From the NCBI GenBank assembly GCA_022813625.1, contig JAKLMB010000009.1:310001-374000 (forward strand): 64,000 bases of DNA, given 5' to 3'. Each line of letters begins with the position of its first letter. Positions within the stretch are counted from its first letter, which is position 1. This DNA is from Aaosphaeria pasadenensis (lineage: Eukaryota; Ascomycota; Dothideomycetes; Pleosporales). The notes beneath the pieces were generated by a model. It searched no databases. It saw only the letters and a list, made by a program, of their open reading frames with translations, and had not been told where the DNA came from. Of the stretch, positions 1-11,187 are shown one piece after another. The position numbers and the translations under genes were made by a program.

Positions 1-2428
1 TTCTCCGGATATAATATCAGTATCGTATTATCAAACACTGTAAAGCTGCACCCGATATAAATAGATCATGCACTTCTCAATTGACGGATATCCAATTCAA
101 CAGACATTGGTGCGCGTTAGTCATGAGTTGTTCTGGTACAGCGCAAGTTGCATGGTCGTCTGGACCTGAACTCTCACACCCAATTCTTAGCCTTAGCGTG
201 TCACTGTCACCAGTGACCACCCAGTGCCACCTTAAAAAAGTAATTACAGTTTGCGCAATCCCAGCCGCCATCGACCCACTTGTGCATGGCTCTCCACGGC
301 GAAAAGGATGACATTGAAAATGGATTAGTTTTTGAGAGAACTGCATTTCTGAGACTGCGCAACCTTTTTTGTCCGCAATAAAATTTTCCGGTGGATCTCT
401 CCCCATCTGACTCCATACTCAGGAGTCAGGAGTGTAATCAATTTGATAAACTTTCGGCGTGTATATGGGAGAATTAGCAGTCGGAGCCATGGCGCCGGTC
501 TTCCGATTGCTTCTATTCGTTCCTCGACGTCTCACGCCGAAGCAGTGGATCCTGCCCGTCTGAAAAGAGTTCCATCATTATTAAGGTTGACCTCGCGCTG
601 ATCGGAGTATGATTGAGAAAGATGGAACGATGTCTAGGCTCTTTGTGGGTTTGACAGGAACGTTGGACTCGCGGGCTAGACATCCCTACTAACCAGCGCT
701 AGGATCCGCTGTTGCTCCCTAGATGAGGTTACTTCTTAATTATCCCCTTCTCGTCCCCACCGCCATTGGGACGTCTTTTCAGGAAGCGAGTATGTCTCAT
801 TTGGTAAGGTTCAATGGGTACCGCGTACCCGTTCGCCTCGTTGCGAAACGCAATGATTAAACTTTGCGGGACAGGGGAAGCTTTCGATCGCTCAGGAACG
901 AACTGTTACTACTTCCCACTCCCTGCAACTTAATTCCTCCTTGTTTACTTTACCATCCAGGAAGCTTGCATTCCTTCACCATTTCATGCGGCACGGGTGG
1001 CTTGATCGGTCGGTGTGGAATGACATGCAGATGTGACTACAACAGCATGCAGGTCATGTCGCAGAAGAAGGGCCGAATGAGTTGCAGGATCAACGGGGGA
1101 AATTGAGGAGGTTGGACCATGGCGGTATGGTGCAAACGAACGGAACCCCAAACTGTATGTTTGCCTTCCCGCTTGGTCTGGTTGTACTGGTTGTAGTATA
1201 CGATGTTACATGCTCTTCGCGGGGTCTTTCAATTGATACTTGCAAGCGTAGGTTCCCAACGTTCGAGTGAGTCAATGTATCACCATCATGCGTGTGCAAG
1301 ATGCTGAACGAGCACAAGATGATCAGTTGGCCAATACAATCGACCACTGGCTATCCAAATATTAGCCATCGTTTTCATGCATCCGCTTGCGAAAAAATTG
1401 TCTTCACGACACGAACCCCGTACATAAGATATGGTTCACGTACGTCCACATACAAGATCTTGAAAGCGAACGGGCATATGCCGTTTTTTTCATTCATATT
1501 GCGTGGCTTTAAAATGTCCTTTTAATAGGCGAGCTTTACTATATTTCTGGTAGCATTGTGCGTCATATTGGCCTCCAAGCTACCATATATTCACCACGTT
1601 GACTTACTTTTATCTGGAGTCGGTGACTGACCAATCGCCGGATGATTTCTACATTGAGGATTTTATTGTCTTAGTGCCATAACGGCGATCCACTGGACAG
1701 GTTCCCGGTGCAAGTATAAGACACTAGAACCACGAATGGTTACTCGAGAATGAGGTTGAAGTTGATATTGAGGTTACACACGCGCCAGAGTTCCATGGTA
1801 CAGGAAGTGTGACTTTAATCGCTTAACACGTGGATCGGTACCGCCCCCACAATTTGGAACGTGTGAAGAAGAAGGGATTGAACAGTGCTCAGTGCGCATA
1901 GCCGAAGAAGACTTTAAATGTCAGTTGTTTTCTTTTTGGAGACTGTCAATTGACATACAATGTCCAACAATCCGGTACCTAATTCTCTTACAGCAGCAAC
2001 ATAAGCACTTCAATCAGCATCATGCCCTTTGGTAATCAGTTCAACTCTGCGGCTCTCTCGGTATCTTTCGGTGGCGGACCACAACGAAGGATGAACGAAC
2101 CGGGGATAAGGCATCCGAGGGACGAAGAGGAATTGATTGGGTGGTCGCGTGCCTACGAGTGCCTACGAGTGCCTATGCTCTTCTCTGATTCGCCTTTTTT
2201 CCCTTCGTAAACTCTCTGCCATGACTTTTCGCTCTACCGCCAACCGCCATAGGAAACACTATCGCCATATTCCGTATAGTCACGGACTGAGTCAACCTAC
2301 CGTGCCGCCGCATCAGCCTTCGCACTTTTTGTGTGATTGATGTGCAGCTCGACTTGACATAGCCTCCAAATCTCTTCAACGACACGCCCAACATTTTATT
2401 TCGAAATCTTTCACTCTAGGCTTATTCC
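1..2428. other. intergenic region with no recognised gene
   Basis: No reading frame here has recognisable protein features; the longest frames are short and not domain-like. A perfect TATAAATA sits at 56-63 without an evident downstream gene. A 24-codon ATG frame at 488-562 is preceded by a purine-rich context but has no support beyond that. The last few hundred bases should contain the promoter and leader of the EamA transporter that starts at 2440. Confidence 0.6.
2151..2177. repeat. 10-bp tandem repeat (2.7 copies)
   Basis: The unit GCCTACGAGT occurs twice in perfect tandem (2151-2160, 2161-2170), followed by a third partial copy GCCTATG. It lies about 265 bp upstream of the transporter start codon, in presumed promoter or leader DNA. 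No function is evident. Confidence 0.8.
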
Positions 2429-2443
2429 ATGAAACCGTCATGA
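2429..2443 (+). promoter_or_regulatory. five-codon upstream ORF overlapping the transporter start (ATGA)
   Basis: ATGAAACCGTCATGA encodes Met-Lys-Pro-Ser-stop. Its TGA stop (2441-2443) shares bases with the ATG (2440-2442) that starts the transporter, giving an ATGA overlap. If the mRNA begins upstream of 2429, ribosomes would have to leak past the first AUG or terminate and reinitiate at the main AUG. The arrangement is read directly from the sequence; any effect on translation is inference. Confidence 0.55.
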
Positions 2444-4024
2444 GCCTATCGCCCAAGTCCAAACCCTTTGAATCAGATGACAAGCCTGCTGTGTCTCAAG
2501 ATGCTACCGGCCAGCAGACTCAGTATTCCGTTGTTAAGTCCGCGGCAAAGTCGGACCAGGCCGCTCTGAACGTCACTTTGGGAGGGGGAATCCGAGCATC
2601 CTCCCCAGCCCCATCACTCATTTCTATTGATGATTCCAACAATATACGACTTGGGAGACAACCGGACTACCTGCCTGTACAATATTCCCGCCGACATGAT
2701 TCTCTATCGCCAGCTCCGAGACCACGGACGTTGAAGGGCAGGATCTCTGCCTTCTGGAAGGCAAATAAGGGTCTGGCGCTAGTACTCATCTCACAACTTT
2801 TTGGTACCGGAATGAACGTCACCACTCGAATGCTCGAAGTTGAAGGCAACAATGGCAAGGGATATCATCCTTTCCAGGTACGATATCATTCATTTAATAT
2901 TTTCTCGCGGATCTGACAATATATAGATACTTTTCGCTCGAATGAGCATCACCGCTATCTTTGCTACGCTCTTCATGTGGTACAAGAAGACGGAGCATTT
3001 CCCATTCGGAATGAGAGAAGTCCGACCTTTGCTAGTCGCGAGAGGTCTTTCTGGGTTCTTTGGCGTTTTTGGAATGTATTGTTAGTATGACTTCACGACA
3101 TACGGAATGGATTCACTAACTCCGATAGATTCATTGATGTACCTTCCCTTGGCCGATGCTACCGTCATCACGTTCTTAGCCCCATCATTAGCATGTTGGG
3201 CATGTTCGTATCTCATCAAAGAACCATTCACTCGCATGGAGCAGATGGCTGCATACGTATCTTTGTTCGGAGTTGTGCTGATCGCACGTCCCGTCTCGCT
3301 GTTCACCTCGTTATCAAACTCTCAGGATCCTCCACCTGATAGCGCAAATGCCGATTTACTCCCTGCTCCAACGAACGCAACTTCCCCAATTGCTTCAAAT
3401 TACGACAGCGTCACGCCAGCTCAGCGTGCAGGAGCTGTTGGCGTTGCGCTTTTGGGGGTCTTCGGTGCTGCAGGTAAGACTGGTGAATTTGTTCCTTACT
3501 TTCAGATTCTGACCACCGCAGGTGCTTATACAACCATTCGATGGATCGGAAAGCGAGCGCATCCCCTCATCAGCGTCAACTACTTTTCAATCTGGTGCAC
3601 GATAGTGTCAGTCGTAATGATGCTTGCGATCCCCGAGGTCGGCTTCCTGCTTCCTTCAGGAGTTAGAGACTGGTGTTTCCTCATCTTCCTAGGAATCTGC
3701 GGCTTCATCATGCAGTTCCTCCTCGCGGCAGGCCTTCAATACGAAAAGTCCAGTCGCGCTACCAACATGGTCTACACGCAGATGCTCTTCGCTTTGACCT
3801 TTGATAAACTGGTCTGGGGAACAACGCCGGGGTGGTTGTCTATCATCGGCTCTTCATTGATCTTGGGTTCTGCCATATATGTGGCGATGAACAAACAAGA
3901 TCCTTCGAAGAAGTCTCAAAGAGAGGAGCGAGGTAATGGAGAAGAAGAGAGGGGCCTTATGGCTCCTGATAATAACGGAGATGACGATTTTCATGGGGAT
4001 ATTCAGCTGCGGTCTATGAGGTGA
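2440..4024 (+). CDS. EamA/DMT-superfamily membrane transporter
   Basis: Predicted polytopic membrane transporter of the drug/metabolite transporter (EamA, formerly DUF6) superfamily. The spliced product is 479 aa from exons 2440-2877, 2927-3080, 3129-3473 and 3522-4024. The introns are 49, 48 and 48 nt. The third is a multiple of three without a stop, but it has GTAAGA, a CTGAC branch motif and CAG, and removing it restores the run GAAGAYTTIRWIGKRAHPL. Roughly the first 110 residues are hydrophilic and Ser/Pro-rich, probably cytosolic. About ten hydrophobic segments follow, starting near GLALVLISQLFGTGMNV, and the tail is acidic and charged. The two-EamA-repeat layout and length resemble fungal SLC35G-like proteins, whose substrates are largely unknown. 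The second exon junction reads GMYYSLMYLPLADATV, typical of this family. No substrate can be assigned. Confidence 0.88.
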
Positions 4025-5978
4025 TTCACTACTTACTCTACGGAACCATCATGTCCTTTACGCACTTTACGGAGTTATGACGATTACGGTGCATTTGCAT
4101 ACATAGAACCAAAAGGAAACAATGCATATAGTCCTGTTACGAATATCATATCATTTCTATATACTCTTCCACACACCAGAACAAAGGTTCCTTCCCCCAG
4201 ACTTCTTAATCGTCTCTCTAACATGATCCGCGCCCTCCTGTTTACTTTCTCATCCTTGTAATCACGAGGTCTCGTATACGTATTCAAATAAGAATCAGAA
4301 TATTACTGATGAGAGATCATGCCAACATCAAGCACTTTCACATCTGAACTTCTTTGGTGGAAGATTCCTGGAACAACAAAAAGGACATGATTATCTCCAT
4401 TCAGGGTTCGGCTGAGCCCCCAACTACCTGGATATGTAGAAGACATCTCTCAATTGTATGATAGTCAACAACATATTACTTCAAAGTAACCAAATGAAAT
4501 TCTACGGTCACGGTACCGATCGGCTAGTGATTTCTGTTCGCATGGTATCCGATGGCATGTGAATCAATCTGTTACGAAGCTACAAGGCAAGCGCAAGTCA
4601 ATGGGTTTTGGTTGATTATGGCCTTTGTTTCACTGACAGTCATCATTTTTACATAACTGGGAATATGTGAGCTAGATTTTATGGAGCTCCCGTAGACTGA
4701 TTTTTCATATGATTAGAGGATTGTAATGAGTTTCCGGACTTATCATGAGATCAAGAAAGCTCTCGTGATGACTTACCAGGTCAAGATGTAGAAAGACTTC
4801 CACGACTCCGCGACAGAACACGGACTCAATTTTGTATGTTGCAATGTTCAACAACTTTTTATGGTGACTTTTCACGTTGCTTCGTATTCAGGTCTTCTTT
4901 TGTTTTGGGTACCTAATGATTATGTGTAAGGGCATCTACTGTCTCTAGAAGCGTAATTATTCCACCTAACACTGCATTTGAGTTCAAGCATGCCCTCTTC
5001 TTACATGGTATCAACCCCTTCTGAAGGAATTACAATCCGTCTTTCATACCGTGTGCAGCTTCAATATGTTTATCATATAACTTATAGTGACGTGTTGCGA
5101 TCAACTGCTGGAATGGCAAGGCCTAACGAGCAAAGGTTTTACGTTTTCTAAGAAATCATGGACAGCTTTGACATCGCTCTGTATTTCTCACCAGACATGA
5201 ATGGATTCTATCATCGAAGTCATGTAGAAATAAGAGGCTGGTGCAGGAGTGTCACTAAGAAATGGTAAAGGTCGAATTGCATAGACGAGCCGAAAACAAA
5301 GCCAAATGTGACTGCAAGGAATTGATTGAAAACAGCAAGTTCAACCGCCAGTTTCAACCAATAACTTAGTACAGGGATACAATGTAAAGACGAATGCAGT
5401 ATAGTTGATGCAGAGGGAAGTAATTCGGCCCGCAGAATAAAAGAATTACATGGGATAAGGATAGAACTATCAGGAGATCAAAGGCTACTAGTAGAGATTA
5501 GGAAAGTGTGATTTCAATGGAAACTGGTGTAGTACTAGAGATATCGATAACTTCGTTGGCCCACCCAGTTATCGGTGCCATTTTCCCAAAACTCACAACA
5601 CATCCAGCCCAGGGTATGTGCAGATCTCCCGGCTGCCTGCCGAAATAAGGCATTTCAGTTGTTCACATTCTGACTTAAGCCTTCTTGGCACCTCAAAGAA
5701 GGTCTAATGCCGTTTACAGTGGTCTCAGTCCATCTTTTCTCAATGTACATACATTTAGCCGAACCCATGCAATAGTGGTTTACATGATATCCGCATATTT
5801 GAGTCGTGGAGAAACGATTTGAAACCCCTCTTTCAACGATGAACGGAAAAATAGGAATTATATGGGTCCTGCAGAATGTAAAGTATGTAATGTAACCTTT
5901 GAGATCTTTAAAATCCAAGCCCACGCCTGTAATTACTCGATCGGGTTTCACGACGTACAATATCACCAGTATTGAAGG
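4025..5978. other. 1.95-kb intergenic region, nothing recognised
   Basis: The region is moderately AT-rich with no reading frame that looks coding and no RNA gene signature. The left part holds the 3' UTR of the EamA transporter. The right part holds the promoter of the GH18-like gene. No inverted-repeat ends or transposase fragments were noticed. Confidence 0.6.
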
Positions 5979-6857
5979 ATGAGACTATACGCCTTTGCTA
6001 GACTCTTGCTGTTGCAGCTTCTCGCGCAGTATGCGTTTGCTGCGAGCATACGGAGCATCTTCTTGTTCAAAGATGTGATGAAATCGAACACCACAGCGTT
6101 GAAAACATCTGGCTTCAATTCAGTCATCATGTTTGGAGTAGGCATTCTCGGTGACGGTGGCATCATGTACTACTCCAACACCCCTGGAAGTAGTGACGTT
6201 CTAGTTGCATCCGGAGGTGCCTACGTTGGTGGCGACGCGCTGGCTGCGAAGGTCCGTTCACTGAAAGAAGGAGACACGGGCATCAGTCGGATCGAGATCT
6301 CAATGAACTCGCAACATGTCCGTGATTTGATGTCAAAACCAGGACCGGGCGTTGATACGCCCTTGTATCGAAACTTTGCAGCATTGAAGAAAGCTTGGAG
6401 CCTCGATGCTGTGAACAACGACGACGAATCTCTCTACGATGTTGCCAGCACCGTCACTTTCGCAAAGATGCTTGGAAATGCTGGATACAAATACACCATT
6501 GCGCCATACACCAACACAAACTTTTGGCGAAGTGTCACGACACAGTTGAATCAAGGACTGAAGGAGCCCGATCTTCTGATGGACAGAGTTTACCTACAAT
6601 GCTACGACGGCGGAGCAAACAACAATCCTGCCAGCTGGCAGAGTACCCTTGGGTTGAAGGTTGTGCCATTGATCTGGGTAACAAATGATTCCAAGCCTGT
6701 CTACGGTACAACTGCAGCACAGGCGCGGACAAAGTTCACGAACTGGAACAAGGCAGGTGCTTTGGCGGGTGGAGGATATTGGAATGATTACGACATTGAG
6801 AAGATGGGTCTCTCGTACAAGCAATATGGAGATGTCCTGACTAGCATTTTCCCATGA
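5979..6857 (+). CDS. secreted GH18-like (TIM-barrel) protein
   Basis: Intronless 292-aa protein with a clear signal peptide (residues 1-21, hydrophobic core LLLLQLLAQYAFA, likely cleavage after AFA), so probably extracellular. Residues 143-150 read DAVNNDDE. This fits the glycoside hydrolase 18 active-site pattern DxxDxDxE, with Asn replacing the second Asp and the proposed catalytic Glu150 kept. A later strand reads VYLQCYDGGANN, reminiscent of the YD-containing strand of GH18 barrels, and a C-terminal strand reads GGYWNDYD. The length fits a single barrel domain with no carbohydrate-binding module. The fungal relatives I recall are annotated as hypothetical or GH18-like, so activity is unproven. 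It converges on the next gene, with only about 64 bp between the two stop codons. Confidence 0.72.
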   Translation: MRLYAFARLLLLQLLAQYAFAASIRSIFLFKDVMKSNTTALKTSGFNSVIMFGVGILGDGGIMYYSNTPGSSDVLVASGGAYVGGDALAAKVRSLKEGDTGISRIEISMNSQHVRDLMSKPGPGVDTPLYRNFAALKKAWSLDAVNNDDESLYDVASTVTFAKMLGNAGYKYTIAPYTNTNFWRSVTTQLNQGLKEPDLLMDRVYLQCYDGGANNNPASWQSTLGLKVVPLIWVTNDSKPVYGTTAAQARTKFTNWNKAGALAGGGYWNDYDIEKMGLSYKQYGDVLTSIFP

Positions 6858-6921
6858 TCAGAGACACTGTTTGTGTAAACATATCAAACGATATTTCTAT
6901 TGTCGACCATCATTGATACGG

Positions 6922-8031
6922 CTAGCTCAAATTTTGCCTTTTGATTACCATATTCCAGATTGCATCTTTATCAAGACTAGAATTTCCTGATTCGCAACAT
7001 CGTATATTGACTTCTTCTTCGTTTGTTAATTCCTTCATGGTTTCAACAAACTTATTTGTGACTAGCCGCCAGCATTTGCGATAAAATTCGCGGTGTACTT
7101 CCTTCCAGGCAAGATCATAGCCGTCCATTTCCAATGAATCGGAATTGGAATTAGTCTCTTCCTCGGATTCTGATGACTCGCCAAAATACAGCGACCCAGA
7201 GAGACGAATCTCGAGCCTGCCAAACTGCTGCGGTAGAGTACTCAGTACTTCGAGATCATATAATATATCCTCTTCATCGACCCTGCCTGAAAGGAACAGG
7301 CCCAATACCCACGCATAGTCAGGTTGGAACACAATGTTGATAGGGATTCTTTTTGGAACAACACCTTTGCCCTTCAGCCATCGCAACTTCTCGACGATGG
7401 CTCCACTATTCTTGAAGTAGAGTCTCAAGTAATCTTTGCAGCATTCAGGATCATATTCAGGATAGTGTCTGCCTTCCAAATAGCACGGCTTATTTGAGTG
7501 CTGTAGGCGCCAATTCAGCTGCAGCTTCTTGATGTCCCAAGTTGCCATTCGCCGTAGCGTTTCCACTGTGAGTTCGCCGTCTGTTTTGTACCAATTGCCG
7601 CCGTAGCCTGGCGGTACGAGAATGTCTTCGGCAATCGTAAGTCGACCGGCGCGATTGAGCTGCCCGAGGCATTCGTCACGGAATCGATCGCTCAGGTTGA
7701 TCCAATTCGGCAATCCAGCGTAGTAGTGTTGCGTTTCCGCCCCATATAGAATCAGGATTTGTATATTGTCCGTCTTTTGCTCGTGCACGATGCAGGAGTC
7801 ATTCCACAGATGGTCGTAAATTTCATCTCGCAGTTCGGGCGGCAGATCGAAGAACGTGGCATAGTTCCTAACCTCTGGCACTGATTCGATTGACGTCTCT
7901 CCCTCCTCTTGTTTTTCAGTGACTTGCACTGCTTGTCTCGCCCTATTGTTGCTGGAGGTATCCGGTTCTGACTCTGCGTTGGTCACCGCCCGCCGCCCTC
8001 GTCGTGATAATTTGAGTTTGTACCATTTCAT
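6922..8031 (-). CDS. 2EXR/F-box-like fungal protein
   Basis: Intronless 369-aa protein. I start it at the ATG at 8031 (MKWYKLKLSRRGRR). The frame stays open upstream to 8148 but has no ATG there and reads like leader. After a basic, Ser/Glu-rich N-terminus of about 75 residues comes YATFFDLPPELRDEIYDHLW. This matches the N-terminal LPxELRxxIYxxLW helix shared by fungal F-box-like and 2EXR domain proteins. The remainder contains aromatic-rich segments, an acidic stretch (SSESEEETNSNSD) and no catalytic motif I recognise. Such genes form large, fast-evolving families in filamentous ascomycetes and mostly have no known function. If it acts as an F-box, its role would be substrate recruitment to an SCF ubiquitin ligase, but this is only inference. 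Confidence 0.72.
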   Translation of the reverse strand: MKWYKLKLSRRGRRAVTNAESEPDTSSNNRARQAVQVTEKQEEGETSIESVPEVRNYATFFDLPPELRDEIYDHLWNDSCIVHEQKTDNIQILILYGAETQHYYAGLPNWINLSDRFRDECLGQLNRAGRLTIAEDILVPPGYGGNWYKTDGELTVETLRRMATWDIKKLQLNWRLQHSNKPCYLEGRHYPEYDPECCKDYLRLYFKNSGAIVEKLRWLKGKGVVPKRIPINIVFQPDYAWVLGLFLSGRVDEEDILYDLEVLSTLPQQFGRLEIRLSGSLYFGESSESEEETNSNSDSLEMDGYDLAWKEVHREFYRKCWRLVTNKFVETMKELTNEEEVNIRCCESGNSSLDKDAIWNMVIKRQNLS

Positions 8032-8346
8032 CGTGGCCAAGAGAGAAGGAGGTCTACAAATTCGCTCAAGAGTATAATGAGTCACATAAAACGAGTCTAT
8101 ATTGGTGGTAAACTTGTTAAATTGTGCTTTGGGTGTTCTTTTAAGCACATATGTCCAGCTGAAGTCATAACTACTGCAGTCATGCTTGATGACTCAGGCC
8201 AAGGCAACCATGGTCACACAGTTCTCCCACTCTGCACGACTCGCTTCACCCCCTGCCCTGCTCGACACAAGTCCATGCATTTCCCTCCCCAGATATCCCT
8301 TCAGATAGCTATTAATATCCAAGTGATCACATTCCGCGTAGAATTT

Positions 8347-8691
8347 CTACTCTTGTGGGGGAAAATCTTCCCAGGGGAACTGATCCCAGAGGTAATGATA
8401 CTCGTTGTAACGCTTTTGCACCGTCTGCCACGTGATACCGACGCAATATGCAATCTCGCGCAAAGTTTCGTGAGTGTTGAGGCGTACTGCCATGGTAAGG
8501 AGACATACGCCAGCAATGGTGCGAGGGAGCTTGCCAACCATTTCCCTAGTATTCTCGATGAACTTGGCAAGTTGGATGGCCACATAGGTGTTGTAGATTG
8601 ACCATTCTCGCTTCTCGCAGGCCGCCTGGACCACGTCTCGAAGAAATGGGCTGTCCAAAGGAATCAATTCGTCATCCGCGTAGGTCTCCAT
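8347..8691 (-). CDS. orphan TFIIB C-terminal cyclin-repeat protein
   Basis: Intronless 114-aa protein starting at the ATG at 8691 (METYADDELIPLD). Residues about 20-110 align by eye with the second cyclin repeat of transcription factor IIB. KLPRTIAGVCLLTMAVRLN corresponds to the RSPxSIAAAxIYMASQ helix, LREIAYCVGITWQTVQKRY to the KEIGxIAGVxxxTIRxSYR helix-turn-helix, and LWDQFPWEDFPP to the terminal LFPxDFKF. Full TFIIB is about 340 aa with a Zn ribbon, a B-finger and two repeats. Here everything before the second repeat is absent, and no frame upstream encodes it. The protein could be a degenerate duplicate or a small TBP/DNA-binding modulator. No decay (stops or frameshift) is visible. The family match is by pattern, not by search. 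Confidence 0.62.
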   Translation of the reverse strand: METYADDELIPLDSPFLRDVVQAACEKREWSIYNTYVAIQLAKFIENTREMVGKLPRTIAGVCLLTMAVRLNTHETLREIAYCVGITWQTVQKRYNEYHYLWDQFPWEDFPPQE

Positions 8692-11147
8692 TATTTGTCT
8701 TCAGGAGATGATTGGGAAGGGTGTCGATGTGGTTTCGTCTCGGAGCTTACTTGAGTTGATGTAGGTTTTATTCGATTCTCGCGGTTGTATTGAGTTGTTG
8801 CACTGTTTAATCTTGCTCAGGATTGTTATAGTAAGTGATTATATACTACTATTACTACTGGCAATGAGTGAAAGACATCGATCATTCACTTTTTTTTCCA
8901 CGTGTGAAGTAATTTCTAGAAATGGGACACGGTCCAATGGACGTTTACGCATTCGCTTCCTGAATTCACTTCAGATTTCACTTCATTCACTCCGGAAGCA
9001 GGATCCACTACAGCGAAAAAGAACAAGAGACAGTGGCTGCCTAACAGTTGTCGGTGAATTAATAATACATAATCCAACACCACCAATCACAGGGTGGAGA
9101 GCTCTCGCAAACGCAAACGAATATGAAATATGGAAGATTGATTCGCGTGGACCACCTCATATCGTGGAGACAATCACTGCAATGTATGTAATTCATAACA
9201 CACGTGTGAGACTTACTTGGTCCATGAATATATGAAACAACCACGTGAGTCATTGTAAAGCACAATTACTGAAGTGATAGTACGAGTAGCGATTCTACTC
9301 AGAGAGAACAATATGGGAGCAATGAACGGAGCCTGACACCCACTGTTTACCTTCACTGCAACAACTCGACAAATGGATTCTCGCGGCATTATACAGCCTG
9401 GAACTTGATAACAGTTCAAATATCACTCTGTTTGTGGCCAATATCAAATGCTCTGTCAAGTTTGCTGAGCCCATGGCGAAGTTGCATTGTGTCAAAGTAG
9501 ATCTCGAGTAGTAAAGATGAACTACTAATTATACGTGGTATGATATACATACCAAACAAACTGCCATTATGTTTTCAGTCATAATTTTGAAGCAAAGCTC
9601 AAATCGGCTACTCGATATTACGAACAAGTCCACTGAGCGTTCCTCTGTGGTCTATAGGATACGATACGATCGTCGTACGCGTTACAGTAAACGCCGTATA
9701 GACTTTCATTGGTTATTCTCAAAAGAAAAAAATCCAGAGAATTAATCAATGACCATAATACCTGTAGTCTACTAGAATAGTACTAGCATTTCTTGTTCGG
9801 GACAATAAACATGCTTAGGTCGTTGCCCGTATGTTGCTCAAGACTACATGGTCCATTGTTTCAAGGTGAAGTGCAGCAAGAAGCGAGTCACAGAACAAGC
9901 CTTCTATTCTTTCTGTCAATTGCAACTCATACGTTCCCTTGTTGGGAAGAGGTATTATCATCTCCATGGCGACTACTATTAGAACGACCAGCTCTCTTCC
10001 CGCGAGGCTTCCCATCTCCATCTCACCAAACCGGAGACCGAACGATCCCAAGAAGGATGCAGGGTCCACTTCCAACCCCGCACCCGTCTTCCTCGCGAAC
10101 CTCACAACATTGCGCGATAGGGAACCGTCACAAGCCACTCTTGTCACCTTCGACTTCACTACTCGTAGATCTCGATGTTCCACACCCATGTGTTGCTCTT
10201 GTTGGCAGTCGTTGAGAATCGCCCCGCCCGCCGATCACCCTACAAGAAGGGAAAGAGGAGACACACTCGCCCACCACCCGAACAGCCCGACAAAGTTAAG
10301 GCTAGGGTGTGGTGTTGTGCTACTTGTTGGTAACGTAAGGACCCTGGAAAAAATAAAAAAGCCCGAAGCGATGACATAGATGGGCCCCTCCGACGTCATC
10401 CAATCATGGGCTCCTTGGCCAACGTCGCACGTCGCGGAGAATGCCAACCACGCATCATCACTTATCAGCATCGTCATTGTATCGTCTTTGAACCCCGTCA
10501 AGTGCAGATCACCCATCGAGCGAGAGCCCAATCTCGTCGTCCGATCGATAGTTCATACATTCCGGCCACCAGTCAGCATCGTGATGGGTAAAATATTCGT
10601 AGATGTGGAGGAGTAGGTGATGCAACGAGATGTAAATTGATTGCGCCGTCTAAAAGATAGCATCTTTGGCTCCTATCTAACAATCATGACCACATCATGT
10701 GCTGTTGATGATATCAATGAGTATTGACCACATGACACGACGTATTCCGTATGGCAAATGAAATGCCATGATAACCGTATCCGTCCTCGTCTATCGCACA
10801 CCATTATCATTATTCCAACAGAGCATACGAAACAAGCGTTAACCTGCTCCCGTTTCGTATTGCACGAACACGGCACGGTATCTTGTTGGTTTCATCTCGC
10901 AGCGAAACTCAATCTCTAGTCCGTTCGTCTCGGCAAATAATAACCGCGTATTTTGCTACCTGTCATGTTCTCGTCTTACACAACACGGTAGGAAGAGGGT
11001 TATCAAAAGAAAGGTCCCCACAACGATGACGGCGGAGGCTTACTCCACAACTGCATGCTTCTATTCCCGAGCCATAGGAAGGGTGTTGCACTTCTTTCCG
11101 ACACGGGATAGACACCCTGATTAGAGTCGGATATAATTCAATAGTAG

Positions 11148-11187
11148 TGAGGTAAGGTAAGGTGAGGTGAGGTGAGGTGAAGTAAGG
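11148..11187. repeat. pentanucleotide microsatellite (TRAGG)8
   Basis: Eight consecutive 5-bp units of the form TGAGG or TAAGG (one unit TGAAG) run from 11148 to 11187. This is an interrupted microsatellite in intergenic DNA. It should be length-polymorphic between isolates. Confidence 0.85.

Noticed and set aside
4025..5978. Possible RIP-degraded transposon
   Set aside because: AT content is only moderately raised and I saw no terminal repeats, transposase fragments or the strong TA excess expected of RIP-mutated copies.
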